From: Synergistes sp. | GTDB lineage: Bacteria > Synergistota > Synergistia > Synergistales > Synergistaceae | Direction of reading: 5' to 3' | Assembly: GCA_030531745.1 (NCBI GenBank) | Contig: JAUNMU010000007.1 | Location: 1 to 34,278, forward strand | Length of the DNA stretch: 34,278 nt | In this document: positions 8,413 to 17,962 of the stretch, piece by piece | Layout: each line of letters opens with the position of its first letter | How positions within the stretch are numbered: position 1 is the stretch's first letter | The notes under the pieces: model-generated | Database searches by the model: none | Told to the model about the DNA's origin: nothing | The model's input: the letters and a program-made list of their open reading frames with translations, nothing else | Translations under genes and position numbers: made by a program

Positions 8413-9957
8413 ATGAACATGCAGACATTGTTTGACATTATAAATGCAGCGTGTGGAAAGATTCAGATTGTTTCCGATTTGTTTTGGGATTTTCCGACAA
8501 ATTTTGAGTGGTATCAAAAACTTCCGATACTTGGTAATTTCCCGCTTGCAATAATACTGCTGATAGGCTCCGGAATTTATTTCACATTCAGGCTTGATTT
8601 CGTTCAGGTGCGCAGATTCGGATATGCAATATGTGCGTTGAAGAAGAATAAATCATCCGATATGGGAATTTCTCCTGCTGCGGCATTTTTTCTTTCAACG
8701 GCAATGAGAGTGGGACCTGGAAATATTTTAGGTGTAACCGGCGCTATATCAACAGGCGGTCCGGGCGCACTCTTTTGGATGTGGGTATCGGCGTTTTTCG
8801 GAATGGCAACTGCATTTACGGAATCCACTCTTGCACAGATCTTCAAGGAAGAGAACGGAAACGAATATATGGGCGGCATGGCATTTTACGGCAGAAAACT
8901 GATGAAAAATTCTGCGTATGTCGGTGTCCTGTTTTCTCTGCTCTACATTATCTATGCTCTGCTCTGTCTTCCGGCGCAGGGTTTTAACACAGTCTCCGCA
9001 GTCGGTCAGATAGCAGAAACTATGACCGGTGCTTCAATTTCGCCAAATTCTTCCCTTTATCTGATTTCGTTCGCCCTACTGATGGCTGTTGCCGCGTTTG
9101 CATCTTTCGGCGGGATAAGAAAGGTCACGGCGATGACCGATGTGCTTGTGCCGATTATGGCGGTTGTCTATGTTCTTACTGTTATTGTCCTTGTAATGAC
9201 AAACATTTCGCGTATTCCGTGGTTTTTCTCCTCCGTATTTGCCGGAGCGTTCAGCCCGGAAGCTGTATTCGGCGGAGCGTTCGGCGTTGCTCTTATGCAG
9301 GGTATAAAACGTGGGCTTATGTCAAATGAAGCAGGACAGGGTACGATAACGATACCGGCTGCTACGGCCGACGCGCCTCACCCATGCGCACAGGGCTGCA
9401 TACAATCTGTGGGTGTATTTCTTGACACTATGGTTATATGCACACTCACAGGTTTCATCGTTGTAATGGGGCATGTGTGGACAACACCGGACGCCGCCGC
9501 GTGGTTTGAAATGGGAAAACTGCAGCGCTATGTAGCATCGGCAGCGGCGCTTACTCCGCAGGGAGCTCCATTCACGTTGGTATCGTTCATCGTTTCGCTA
9601 TGCTTCGGCCTCTTTGCTTTCACATGTCTGCTTGGATTTATCGCTTTCACGGAGATAAGCGCAAAGCGAATTTCCATAAACAAAAAGTTCATTGCCTCTA
9701 TCCGTTTTCTCTGTCTTTTCGTCATAGCTTTCGGCGTGCTGACGAACATTGCAGGAATGGATTTAGACGCACTTTGGAATCTATCCGATTTTGCAAACAT
9801 TATTATGGCTTACTGCAACATCCCGCTTCTTTATATGGGATTTACTCATGTCCTTACCGCGAAAAGACACTTTGATCTCAATGACGGCACAAAATACAAT
9901 TCAAAGACAGCCGGAATATTACTGCCTGTGTGGGACAAAAAAACCGACAAAGAATAA
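8413..9957 (+). CDS. AGCS-family sodium:amino-acid (alanine/glycine) symporter
   Basis: A 514-residue polytopic membrane protein of the alanine-or-glycine:cation symporter family, which imports Ala or Gly with Na+. Typical features are the N-terminal YFTFRLDFVQVRRF segment, AMRVGPGNILGVTGAI, the GGPGALFWMWVSAFFGMAT loop, the EENGNEYMGGMAFYG stretch and RGLMSNEAGQGTITIP. About ten hydrophobic segments are visible and the length is normal. The ATG at 8413 has GGAG close by; ATG 8419 is a possible alternative with better spacing. It stands alone between a terminator-like repeat and the convergent FHA locus. The exact amino acid transported cannot be told from sequence. Confidence 0.93.
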   Translation: MNMQTLFDIINAACGKIQIVSDLFWDFPTNFEWYQKLPILGNFPLAIILLIGSGIYFTFRLDFVQVRRFGYAICALKKNKSSDMGISPAAAFFLSTAMRVGPGNILGVTGAISTGGPGALFWMWVSAFFGMATAFTESTLAQIFKEENGNEYMGGMAFYGRKLMKNSAYVGVLFSLLYIIYALLCLPAQGFNTVSAVGQIAETMTGASISPNSSLYLISFALLMAVAAFASFGGIRKVTAMTDVLVPIMAVVYVLTVIVLVMTNISRIPWFFSSVFAGAFSPEAVFGGAFGVALMQGIKRGLMSNEAGQGTITIPAATADAPHPCAQGCIQSVGVFLDTMVICTLTGFIVVMGHVWTTPDAAAWFEMGKLQRYVASAAALTPQGAPFTLVSFIVSLCFGLFAFTCLLGFIAFTEISAKRISINKKFIASIRFLCLFVIAFGVLTNIAGMDLDALWNLSDFANIIMAYCNIPLLYMGFTHVLTAKRHFDLNDGTKYNSKTAGILLPVWDKKTDKE

Positions 9958-10095
9958 CAATAGACAGCCCTTACCGAGATTTCCTCACGGCATGATATAA
10001 CGCCTACAGTTGTCACAGTCGGCAGACGGTTTGACCTCGGAAGGTCATTTTATGGAGCTGCCGATTATATATACCAAGCAGCGGCATAATAACCG

Positions 10096-10755
10096 TCAGC
10101 AAGTGAAACGAAATACTTCCGCTCCGTTGGCAAGAGATATTTCACTGCCGTTTGCAAGCATTACAGACGCGCCTCTTGACATTTTCTGTCCATTGACCCA
10201 TGTACCGTTACTTGAGAGATCGCAAATCATATACCGATCGTTATTTGCGTCAATCACACAGTGGACTCTGCTGATCGCGCAAGAACTTTCCGGAAACATT
10301 ATCTGACACTTCAAACTGTCTCTGCCCAATGTAATCGGTGTTGACGACAATCGTATTTCCTGTCCGCTGTAGTAACCATACACACCGACAAGCGCAGCAC
10401 ACCTTGACGGCGCAGCGACAGGAAACTGCAAGCCCGCATTGCCGCGGACAGGGAGTGCTTTTTGTTGTTTTTTGCGGGCATGACTGACATATTCGTCATC
10501 ATTGTCGTCGTCATCATCATCATACTCGTCATCGTAATCTTCGTAATCATCATCTTCGTTATTTTTGTCTTTCCGTCTGCCCAATATGAACATAAACGGA
10601 AGCGGAATGATCAGTGCCGCTCCGAATATACACATAAATATCTCTTTGCTGCCGAAATCAGATGCCATTGCCGGAGTCTGAAGTCCCACCAAAAGCATGA
10701 ATGTGACCATAAATATCATCTTTACAATTCTTGCGGAATAAAAATACTTTTTCAT
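10096..10755 (-). CDS. Membrane-anchored FHA-domain protein with acidic linker
   Basis: A 219-residue protein starting at ATG 10755, with GGAG upstream. A signal-like hydrophobic N-terminus ends near PAMASD (about residue 32). A second hydrophobic segment (about 41-60) is followed by RRKDK, giving a cytoplasmic C-terminal side. Residues about 64-90 are almost entirely Asp, Glu and Tyr, encoded by GAT/GAC/GAA repeats. The FHA domain (about 125-219) carries the phosphothreonine-binding signature: LGRDS, ISRVHC and LSSNGTWVNG. FHA domains read phosphothreonine, so it is a likely partner of the kinase in the locus. It is the last gene of the locus and is separated from the phosphatase gene by 143 bases with no clear promoter. 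Confidence 0.88.
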   Translation of the reverse strand: MKKYFYSARIVKMIFMVTFMLLVGLQTPAMASDFGSKEIFMCIFGAALIIPLPFMFILGRRKDKNNEDDDYEDYDDEYDDDDDDNDDEYVSHARKKQQKALPVRGNAGLQFPVAAPSRCAALVGVYGYYSGQEIRLSSTPITLGRDSLKCQIMFPESSCAISRVHCVIDANNDRYMICDLSSNGTWVNGQKMSRGASVMLANGSEISLANGAEVFRFTC

Positions 10756-10898
10756 AGTAATGTAAACTCCTCTCAAGATAGATCAAGTTTAAGAAATATA
10801 CTTTTTAACATTCAACGACAAAGAATAACATAGCCGCCATATAACAAACAGCTGCACGAAAATTTACCGCTTGCCCGATAGATTTCCCGAAAAATTTA

Positions 10899-12098
10899 TC
10901 ACTTTTGTTTGCTGTGGTATTCTTCTATGAGTGTCTCTTCATCTTCACCGTCGCCGCTGATAATTTTAGTTTCATCTATACTTTGCATATCGCCGGATTT
11001 ATCGGAAGATCGTTCGTAAATATCATGAGAATACGGCACTGCGTTCACATCCTTATCTGCCGATGTCTCTTCTGTGTATGTGTTTTCTTTTTCGCTTTCT
11101 TGAACATTCCACGTCATACAGCAGGATATAACACCGCTAAGTACTGCAAATATACAAAGCATAACAATAATCATAGTCGGTATTTTGCGTTTTCGCACAA
11201 TTATCTTTGGACTCTTGCGCTCACTGTTTTTTAAGCTCTCTTCCGGCATTGGAGGTATTTCTTCGGTGCGCGGCTCATTCTGCCCGTTTATTTTCACTGT
11301 TATCGCAATGGCCGTCACATTATCCTGGTGAGAATTTTCCTTTGAAAGCGTTATGCTTATCAGTTTCTCCGTCCACTTTTGCGGATCTCCCTCGTAGCTT
11401 TCGGCAATCTCTTCCTCAGAAAGAGTCTTATATAAGCCATCTGAGCAAAGAAGTATCGTATCTTCGGAACGCAGCTGCAAATTCCCTTCGTCTATCTCAG
11501 TAAGATTTTCTATCCCGATAAAGCTTGTCAATGCCTCCCTTTGCGGGTGGTGCAGAGCATCTTCTTCCGTCAAAAATCCTTTTTCCACAGCTTTCTGCAA
11601 CTTGTTCGCGTATATATGTTCTTTGTTAAGCTGCTTCAAACGTCCGTTTCTGTAACGATATATATGACTGTCACCTACAGACACCCAGTAAAGCATATCG
11701 CATTTGACCGCAACTGCTACGAGCGTAGAACCGCAGTTCCCAGGTTCATTGATGCTCTCGGCTAAATGCCACACCGCATTATTTGCGATGTGCGTGCTTT
11801 TCAGAAGAATTTTGTCTGCCGTCTCTTCTTCTGCGGAAATAGTCTTTTGCGCTTCAAGAAAACTGCGGACAGCAGTACCGGAGGCTTCGCGTCCGCCGAC
11901 AAGTCCCCCCATTCCGTCACAGACTATTCCGGTGTAACCGACAATATCTATAAGTTCCTTATCGGCAAAATCCGAAAAACCGAACGAGTCCTGTTGTTCC
12001 GAACGTCTGCCGATATTCTGACAATTACCGACACTTACCGAAATCTTCATTTTTTCTTCGGCAGTTTCTCTCTGCTTCTTCAAGTTATTCTTTATCAT
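10899..12098 (-). CDS. PP2C-type Ser/Thr protein phosphatase with C-terminal membrane anchor
   Basis: A 399-residue metal-dependent phosphatase that should reverse the locus kinase. The PP2C metal ligands are visible: D37 in RRSEQQDSFG, D61 in CDGMGG, D220 in LLCSDGLY and D259/N260 in QDNVTAI, along with VGDSHIYRYRNG. The catalytic part covers about residues 18-270 and is cytoplasmic. A Pro/Glu/Lys-rich linker leads to a transmembrane helix (307-327). The acidic, Ser/Thr-rich tail is predicted outside the cytoplasm. Start ATG 12098 is chosen because AGGGG lies 6 bases upstream; the open frame reaches 12116. Kinase/PP2C pairs commonly occur together, and the membrane tether on both partners here fits a local signalling complex. 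Confidence 0.92.
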   Translation of the reverse strand: MIKNNLKKQRETAEEKMKISVSVGNCQNIGRRSEQQDSFGFSDFADKELIDIVGYTGIVCDGMGGLVGGREASGTAVRSFLEAQKTISAEEETADKILLKSTHIANNAVWHLAESINEPGNCGSTLVAVAVKCDMLYWVSVGDSHIYRYRNGRLKQLNKEHIYANKLQKAVEKGFLTEEDALHHPQREALTSFIGIENLTEIDEGNLQLRSEDTILLCSDGLYKTLSEEEIAESYEGDPQKWTEKLISITLSKENSHQDNVTAIAITVKINGQNEPRTEEIPPMPEESLKNSERKSPKIIVRKRKIPTMIIVMLCIFAVLSGVISCCMTWNVQESEKENTYTEETSADKDVNAVPYSHDIYERSSDKSGDMQSIDETKIISGDGEDEETLIEEYHSKQK

Positions 12099-12128
12099 GA
12101 AAGCCCCTTTTCTCAATGCGCTTCGCTT

Positions 12129-12743
12129 CTAATCCCCGCCAAAGCCAAAATCCATACTCAGCAATGTTTTGACAAATCTCTTGTACTGAAGGATAAGCGA
12201 CATGAACATCAATATAACGCCCGCTGCTCCGGACAATAACAAAGCGCTTTCGGCTGAAAATATATTTACCATACACAAACCGGCAAGCACCAAATAGGCA
12301 AGCGGAACATATTTCTTCATTCCCATTGTTGCAACGGCGTATGCTGCAACGGCGGCTGTCACGGTAGCTCCGCCGTCAAGCAGATGTTTCATATCTCCGA
12401 ATATGATATTGAATACCATTCCAAAACCCCAGATATTCACGAGCGTACACAGAATTGAGATGGGGTTGTCAATAAATTCAGCGTCAACAAATCCCCTTCT
12501 GCAAAGAAATATGAACATAAGTATCGCGAGAAACGCCCCCAGTATGCCTGGACTCTGAATTTCCAACTCCGTTCCGAAGAAGAAGTTCAAAACACCATAA
12601 CTCCACCGCGGCATCCACGCACCGTGTTTAGGTACTTTGTAGAGCATCAAACACACATTTGCAATAATTCCGGCGAATAGTCCGATTATCTGTTTTGTCC
12701 CCTGATCCAAACGACCAAAAAGAAAACTCTCTTTCCTTGACAT
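12129..12743 (-). CDS. Polytopic membrane protein of unknown function
   Basis: A 204-residue protein with five or six hydrophobic segments (around residues 18-40, 65-85, 97-118, 128-142, 148-163 and 170-190) and a short Gly/Asp-rich C-terminus (DFGFGGD). I do not recognise a family. ATG 12743 has AGGTG 6 bases upstream; an in-frame GTG at 12752 abuts the previous stop. It is packed between the DUF4230-like gene and the phosphatase, with very short gaps, so it is very likely co-transcribed and a membrane component of the FHA/kinase system. Confidence 0.8.
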   Translation of the reverse strand: MSRKESFLFGRLDQGTKQIIGLFAGIIANVCLMLYKVPKHGAWMPRWSYGVLNFFFGTELEIQSPGILGAFLAILMFIFLCRRGFVDAEFIDNPISILCTLVNIWGFGMVFNIIFGDMKHLLDGGATVTAAVAAYAVATMGMKKYVPLAYLVLAGLCMVNIFSAESALLLSGAAGVILMFMSLILQYKRFVKTLLSMDFGFGGD

Positions 12744-12752
12744 AGCAGACAC

Positions 12753-13445
12753 CTACCGCACCACGACGCTTACGTCAATATTACTTTTGCCCGCGGCGTT
12801 CAACAGACTTTCGGCAAGACCTTTAACTTTGTTTCTTGCTAATTCATTTGCTCTGTTTTGTTCACCGGACTGCCATTTTGTGAACAATTCGTTTTTGTAA
12901 TGTTCATCGCATCTTTTTTGAATCTGTTGGAACTCCTCCGCCGACAATACAGACCTAAGCCATCCCGTTTGTTCGCCGACTTTTTCAAGATTGGATTTCT
13001 GAATTGTCAGTTCGCAGTTGGGAATTGCTATCTGTATTCCCCTATCGCCTGTCTTCTGAACGCCGACATTCTCTAAATCCACTTCATATTCGTATGTCAT
13101 TGTATAATTCAAGATCAATTCCTTACCAAAAATTTTATTTCGGATTCCCTTAAACCATGAATTGGGATCTTCAACAACATCTTTATAATTCAAGACTTCA
13201 CTTAGCTGTTTGCCCTCTTCAATTTCCAAACGCATCTTTTCTTTCAGCGAATCTTCTATCATCTTTGCCGTTTTGAAATCAATTTCGGGTGCATTGCCAA
13301 CCTGAAAGACACTCTCTTCTTCATCGGCTCCGGATGCCTCGTCAACATTCAATCCGCCAAACATAGTTAAATAACCTACTCCGCCCACTAAAAGCACGAA
13401 TATGTAGTACATCATAAATATTTTTTTCAGTTTTCTGCGTGACAT
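12753..13445 (-). CDS. Membrane-anchored DUF4230-like protein
   Basis: A 230-residue protein with a basic N-terminus (MSRRKLKKIF), a single transmembrane helix (about 10-33) and an extracytoplasmic domain. The pattern of a beta-rich segment (YTMTYEYEVDLENVGV ... IQIAIPNCEL) followed by a long helix with Glu/Lys/Arg (CDEHYKNELFTKW ... RANELARNKVKGLAESLL) and a terminal strand (IDVSVVV) resembles DUF4230 proteins. That family assignment is tentative. Start ATG 13445 is preceded by GGGGG at about 8 bases; the frame opens at 13460. It lies 28 bases after the secreted Sel1 gene and directly abuts the next membrane gene. Confidence 0.7.
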   Translation of the reverse strand: MSRRKLKKIFMMYYIFVLLVGGVGYLTMFGGLNVDEASGADEEESVFQVGNAPEIDFKTAKMIEDSLKEKMRLEIEEGKQLSEVLNYKDVVEDPNSWFKGIRNKIFGKELILNYTMTYEYEVDLENVGVQKTGDRGIQIAIPNCELTIQKSNLEKVGEQTGWLRSVLSAEEFQQIQKRCDEHYKNELFTKWQSGEQNRANELARNKVKGLAESLLNAAGKSNIDVSVVVR

Positions 13446-13473
13446 TGTTCTTGCCCCCACACCTTCAAATAAT

Positions 13474-14454
13474 TTATCTGTTTTTCAGTATCGTGCCGAT
13501 CAATCCGATAAAAGCGGCTGCATTCTGCGCATCCTGCCGCTGCTTCTGCTGTTCATACTGCGCCACGTACTGCTGCGCCTCTTCATCTCCAAGTTGGGAG
13601 GCTTTCTTCATATATGCGTATGCTTTCTCATTGCTTTTACCGACGCCATAACCGTTTGAATAACAATAAGCCATATTTTTAACCGCTATTATGTCGTCTC
13701 TTTCTGCCGCCTCTTTAAGATACTTCACGGCAACATCATAGTTTTGACTTGTACCCGTTCCCCTCAGATACATTTCTCCCAACAGGGATGCCGCTCGTAT
13801 ATTTCCCATTTCGGCGGATTTTCTGAGCCATAACATAGCATTGTCGTAATCCACAGTCGTGCCTATTCCATTGTAATAACAGACCCCAAGCAGATATTGT
13901 GCATGGGCAAGTTTTGTCCCCCTTGTCCCGCGTTCGGCAACAACACGCAGATAGGGCAATGATTTATTGAGATTGCTCATTTGATCGTCAGCCAGATCCA
14001 TCGCGATTTCATAAGCGTCCTCAGCGGATAATCCTATATAGTCTTTCACGATCATATCGTAGCAGCTTTTTATCCTTTGACTTTTGCTGACAAGTTTTTT
14101 CCCCTGCGATGCCATACTTTCGTAGACAACATTTCCGGCATCATCGGTCAGCCAAGTTCTGCAAATTTCAAAGAAGTTGTCAACATCTCTGTGAATTGCC
14201 ACATCGTACAAAACTCTCTTTGCTCTGCCCACCTTATAATATTCACCGAATTGTTTTTCCTCTTCCGGTGTCTGTGCAATAGCCATATAGGTAAATGTTA
14301 TTTCACTTCCGTTTTCCTGCCACTTCACAGACGATTTGTCAAATTTGCATGAGGCATCAACTGTACACCAGTCATCTTCTCCCGCAAATGCGGGCACTGC
14401 AACCCAAAGACAAACAACAAATGCAAATACGACCTTTGATAACATTTTCTTCAT
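13474..14454 (-). CDS. Secreted Sel1-repeat protein
   Basis: A 326-residue protein with a clear signal peptide (MKKMLSKVVFAFVVCLWVAV, cleavage near AFAG). A unique N-terminal domain (about 25-180) contains paired Cys residues. Three Sel1/TPR-like repeats follow (about 190-300), recognisable from AxYLLGxCYYNGIGT, AASLLGEMYLRGTGTSQNY and AVKNMAYCYSNGYGV. A Gln-rich coiled C-terminus ends with a short hydrophobic stretch (AAAFIGLIGTIL). Sel1 repeats mediate protein-protein contacts. AGGAGG sits just before ATG 14454. It follows the kinase gene, which carries similar Sel1 repeats outside the membrane, so the two may form a shared scaffold. Confidence 0.87.
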   Translation of the reverse strand: MKKMLSKVVFAFVVCLWVAVPAFAGEDDWCTVDASCKFDKSSVKWQENGSEITFTYMAIAQTPEEEKQFGEYYKVGRAKRVLYDVAIHRDVDNFFEICRTWLTDDAGNVVYESMASQGKKLVSKSQRIKSCYDMIVKDYIGLSAEDAYEIAMDLADDQMSNLNKSLPYLRVVAERGTRGTKLAHAQYLLGVCYYNGIGTTVDYDNAMLWLRKSAEMGNIRAASLLGEMYLRGTGTSQNYDVAVKYLKEAAERDDIIAVKNMAYCYSNGYGVGKSNEKAYAYMKKASQLGDEEAQQYVAQYEQQKQRQDAQNAAAFIGLIGTILKNR

Positions 14455-14484
14455 GAAAATTCCTCCTGTATAGTATATTTATTT

Positions 14485-16536
14485 TTACAATCCCGGCGGC
14501 AGCAGATTTTGTTTCTTCGGCTGCGTCGGAACATTCGCAGGTTTTTTGGGCGGTGTCGTTTTTTTCACTGCCGGCTTTTTTACCTCAGGAACTTTGACCT
14601 TAGGAGCCTTGACTTTTGGCTTTGCCGCAGGTTTCGGAGGCTGTTTCACCGTCGGTATTGTGGGCTTTGTCTGCTGTGTAGCATTAGCATTTATACCATT
14701 CAAAGCATTTTGTGCATCTTCATACCCCTGTTCTGCCGCCATACGAAGCCATTTGACCGCTTCGTTTTTGTTATACGGCACACCTTTTCCCATAAGATAC
14801 GCATATCCAACACCGAATTGTGCTTCCGCAACACCTTGTTTGCCGGCTTTTTTCCAATATTCAACAGCTTTTGAAGGATCCGCTTTTACACCATGCCCCT
14901 GAACATACAAACTTCCCATTTTTGTCTGCGCCGATGCATTGCCTTTATCCGCAGCTTCTTTATAAAGCGATACCGCCTTATTCAAATCGTGAGCAACACC
15001 GTAACCGTTTTCATACATATAGGCAAGATTACTCATCGCTATCGGAATTTTTTGTTCTGCCGCCTTTTCAAGCCATTCCGCAGCCTTTTCATAATCCTGC
15101 GGTACTCCGTTTCCATGAAAATACAATGCGCCAAGGTCGCACTGCGCGGGGGCGAAGCCCTGTTCCGCAGACTTTCTGAACCATTCCGAGGCTGCGATCA
15201 TATCCAGAGGCACCCCCTTGCCCTGCTGAAATTTCTGCCCTATGTAATATTGAGCCTGTCTATCGCCCTCCTGTGCTTTTGCCATAAGATTATCAAATTC
15301 GGGGTTTGCTCCTCCGGTAGACGCTGTGTATGTACTATTGCTTCCCGATGATTTTGTAAAATAAAATATACCTCCACCGACACATGCGATAAAAAACACT
15401 GCCGCCGCTATAAGTGCGTATGGAGGCTGTTTGCTTTTTGCTCCATTTCCGTGATGTTCGGATTCTTTTACGCTTTTTTCGTTCCTATTTGTCTGATTTT
15501 TATTTACGGGCTTAGCGATTGGCGGCATCTCTGCCTTAAAGTCCGCTGACGACAGTGCATTCTTAAAATCGCCCATTGACTGAAAACGCTGTGATGCGGA
15601 GAGCGACAGCGCACGCATAATGGCTCTTTCCGCGTAATCGGGCAACACCGCACCTTTGGCTGAGGGTAACTCTATCGGGTCTTCATCGCCAAGCCTGTCA
15701 ACCGCGTCCGGCGGCAGTTCACCCGTAATGCTTCTGTATAATGTAGCCCCCATGCTGTAGACATCGCTCCACGGGCCGAGCTGACCTCTTGTCTGATACT
15801 GTTCGGCAGGGCTGTAGCCTTTTTTCAGCACTACGGAGTGACTTTTCTGATTTGCAAGAGCAAGAGCGTTCTTTGCCGCTCCAAAATCAAGCAAACGAAC
15901 CTGACCGTCATTGGTTATAAATACGTTATCCGGACTTATATCTCTGTGTATCAGATTGGCACCGTGAACGATGTCAAGCGCATCCATTATGGGGAAAAGA
16001 AGCCTTGTTGCCTCTTCAAATGATATTTTCCCATTGTGCGCTTTAAGATATTGCAGCATAGTACCGCCTTCAAGATAACTCATAACCATATAGGCAGTTC
16101 TGTTATATTCAAAGAAATCTTTTACGGAGACAATATTGGGATTCTGGTCAAAACGTCCGAGAATACGCGCCTCGTCAAGAAATTTTGTAAGCCCCTCCAT
16201 ATAGTCATGCTTACTGTCTTCGCTTGCGACCATAACTGTTTTGTCGCCCGTGTTTCTGACGGCAAGACCAGAAGGATAGTATTCTTTTATTGCGGTCTTT
16301 GTGCCAAGTTTCATATCAAGCGCAAGGTATGTTATTCCAAAACCACCCTGACCGAGAGTTCTGCCTATTAAATAACGCCCGTTAAGAATTGTGCCTATGC
16401 TTAATTTGTTAAAATCTTCTCCCTGCGGTTTTTCGGCATCATAACCGCACACCGGGCAAGGATTTCTGCCTGATATTTGCGCAAAACATGCATGGCAAAA
16501 ATCGTTTTGACTTACATTTCCGTTCTGTTCAGCCAT
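14485..16536 (-). CDS. Hanks-type Ser/Thr protein kinase with zinc ribbon and extracytoplasmic Sel1 repeats
   Basis: A 683-residue transmembrane kinase. An N-terminal zinc ribbon (C14, C17, C27, C30) precedes the kinase domain (about 52-330). That domain has the Gly-rich loop GQGGFG (62-67), catalytic Lys84, HRD (197-199) within HRDISPDN, and DFG (217-219). Ser replaces the usual Lys of HRDxKxxN, a variant I believe occurs in a group of bacterial kinases. A transmembrane helix (373-393) leads to six Sel1 repeats (about 424-628) outside the membrane. A Lys/Pro-rich tail (about 635-683) suggests cell-wall contact. Many bacterial Hanks kinases carry PASTA repeats in this position; Sel1 repeats point to a protein ligand instead. 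It is the probable writer for the locus FHA domains. Confidence 0.94.
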   Translation of the reverse strand: MAEQNGNVSQNDFCHACFAQISGRNPCPVCGYDAEKPQGEDFNKLSIGTILNGRYLIGRTLGQGGFGITYLALDMKLGTKTAIKEYYPSGLAVRNTGDKTVMVASEDSKHDYMEGLTKFLDEARILGRFDQNPNIVSVKDFFEYNRTAYMVMSYLEGGTMLQYLKAHNGKISFEEATRLLFPIMDALDIVHGANLIHRDISPDNVFITNDGQVRLLDFGAAKNALALANQKSHSVVLKKGYSPAEQYQTRGQLGPWSDVYSMGATLYRSITGELPPDAVDRLGDEDPIELPSAKGAVLPDYAERAIMRALSLSASQRFQSMGDFKNALSSADFKAEMPPIAKPVNKNQTNRNEKSVKESEHHGNGAKSKQPPYALIAAAVFFIACVGGGIFYFTKSSGSNSTYTASTGGANPEFDNLMAKAQEGDRQAQYYIGQKFQQGKGVPLDMIAASEWFRKSAEQGFAPAQCDLGALYFHGNGVPQDYEKAAEWLEKAAEQKIPIAMSNLAYMYENGYGVAHDLNKAVSLYKEAADKGNASAQTKMGSLYVQGHGVKADPSKAVEYWKKAGKQGVAEAQFGVGYAYLMGKGVPYNKNEAVKWLRMAAEQGYEDAQNALNGINANATQQTKPTIPTVKQPPKPAAKPKVKAPKVKVPEVKKPAVKKTTPPKKPANVPTQPKKQNLLPPGL

Positions 16537-16578
16537 TTTTTCCGTTTCGCTCCTTTACAGCGTTCGGCTCACCGCAAT

Positions 16579-17883
16579 TTACCTTGCGTGACCTCTGAAA
16601 ACATAAATTTCTCTATCGTGAGCAAAGCTTATATTATCTCCGACATTCAAAACGTATGGTGACATTTTGGGCAATGCTCTTCCGTTTACGGACGTTCCAA
16701 CGCTTGATGTGTCGGTAATCACATATTTTTTGATGTTCCTGTCATAATTGATCTGACAGTGGGCACGGCTTACAAGCGGATAATTATCCGGATATTTTAT
16801 TGAGCAGTTCGCAGCTCTTCCTATAGAAATATTGCCGCTGATTTTGAATCTGTGTCCCTGATATATTCCGCGCACACATTCCAAAGAACAATAATCCGTT
16901 CTGAGCCTCTTTTTCCTTTCGCCGCTAACGTAAAAATGACAGAACAACGCCGCAATACCGCCGATAAAACAGGCGCCGATCAATATTATCGGCAACATGG
17001 AGCCCGTATCTGATGAATCGGAATTATTATTTACGCCCTCTTGAGGTGTAACTTTTTGTTCGGGCATCTTCTGCGGAATCTCTTCCCTGCTTTCACTTTT
17101 GTCATCGTCTTTTTTCCCACGATCGTCATTTTCTTTCGGTGGGTATTTATCATCATCATCTTCTTCCGGAGCGGCGGAAGATATTATTCCTTGGCTTGAA
17201 AGTATATCAACGACATGGTCTATCCTGACGGCATATCCCACGCCCTGAACGGCTTCACCATTGCCATCGCTTACAATAGTGAGTGAATTAACCCCTATCA
17301 CCTTACCGCTGTCGTTATACAGAGGGCCGCCGGAATTTCCATGATTTATTGCTGCGTCTGTCTGAATATAATGCACGCCTCCGTTTGAAATTGTTTTGCT
17401 CACAACGCCCTTAGTTACCGTTATTGCGTCTGCACCGCTCATTGCATTATCGTCATTGTCGGCAGCCCCGGGGTAACCCATTGCATATACATCTTCCCCC
17501 TGTGATATTTCATTTATCTCCGCTATCCGGACAGGCGGCAGTCTGAAACCCGTTATAGGTTTCAAAACTGCAATGTCAAGTTCAAGGTCTGAGCAAATTA
17601 CTTCACACGGAATTTCATTTCTGCGTCCATCCAACAAATAGACATCCCAACCGAGATAAAAATCTTCCACCACATGCAGATTGGTCACAAAATAGCCACC
17701 GTCACCGACTGCAAAAGCCGTCCCCGAAGAGCCTCCCACTCCTCTTTGAGCGCATATCACACGAATAACGGATTTTTTCATTCTCTCTATGGGTGCGGCA
17801 AACGCAACGGTACATACATTAAATATACATACCACAGATAATATAAAAATATATATTTTTGTTCTCATTCCGACAGTGGACAT
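16579..17883 (-). CDS. Trypsin-like serine protease with transmembrane helix and cytoplasmic FHA domain
   Basis: A 434-residue fusion. A signal peptide (to about residue 29, AFAA) leads to a chymotrypsin-fold protease resembling the HtrA/Deg family without a PDZ domain. The triad is H70 (TNLHVVED), D103 (LELDIAVLK) and S184 (GNSGGP). A very acidic linker (240-295) precedes a transmembrane helix (297-318) and a basic stop-transfer. A C-terminal FHA domain (about 335-430) carries IGR (354-356), SRAH (372-375) and SSVGTSVNG. The protease should therefore act outside while phosphothreonine binding happens inside. ATG 17883 has GAGG 7 bases upstream; M6 is an alternative. It lies 42 bases before the kinase gene, on the same transcript. 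Confidence 0.93.
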   Translation of the reverse strand: MSTVGMRTKIYIFILSVVCIFNVCTVAFAAPIERMKKSVIRVICAQRGVGGSSGTAFAVGDGGYFVTNLHVVEDFYLGWDVYLLDGRRNEIPCEVICSDLELDIAVLKPITGFRLPPVRIAEINEISQGEDVYAMGYPGAADNDDNAMSGADAITVTKGVVSKTISNGGVHYIQTDAAINHGNSGGPLYNDSGKVIGVNSLTIVSDGNGEAVQGVGYAVRIDHVVDILSSQGIISSAAPEEDDDDKYPPKENDDRGKKDDDKSESREEIPQKMPEQKVTPQEGVNNNSDSSDTGSMLPIILIGACFIGGIAALFCHFYVSGERKKRLRTDYCSLECVRGIYQGHRFKISGNISIGRAANCSIKYPDNYPLVSRAHCQINYDRNIKKYVITDTSSVGTSVNGRALPKMSPYVLNVGDNISFAHDREIYVFRGHAR

Positions 17884-17962
17884 TTCAAAACCTCATAAAG
17901 ACGTATGACTTTTTAACGCAATTCGTTATATCGGACAACCTTATCGCGATGTCCGTGACACC

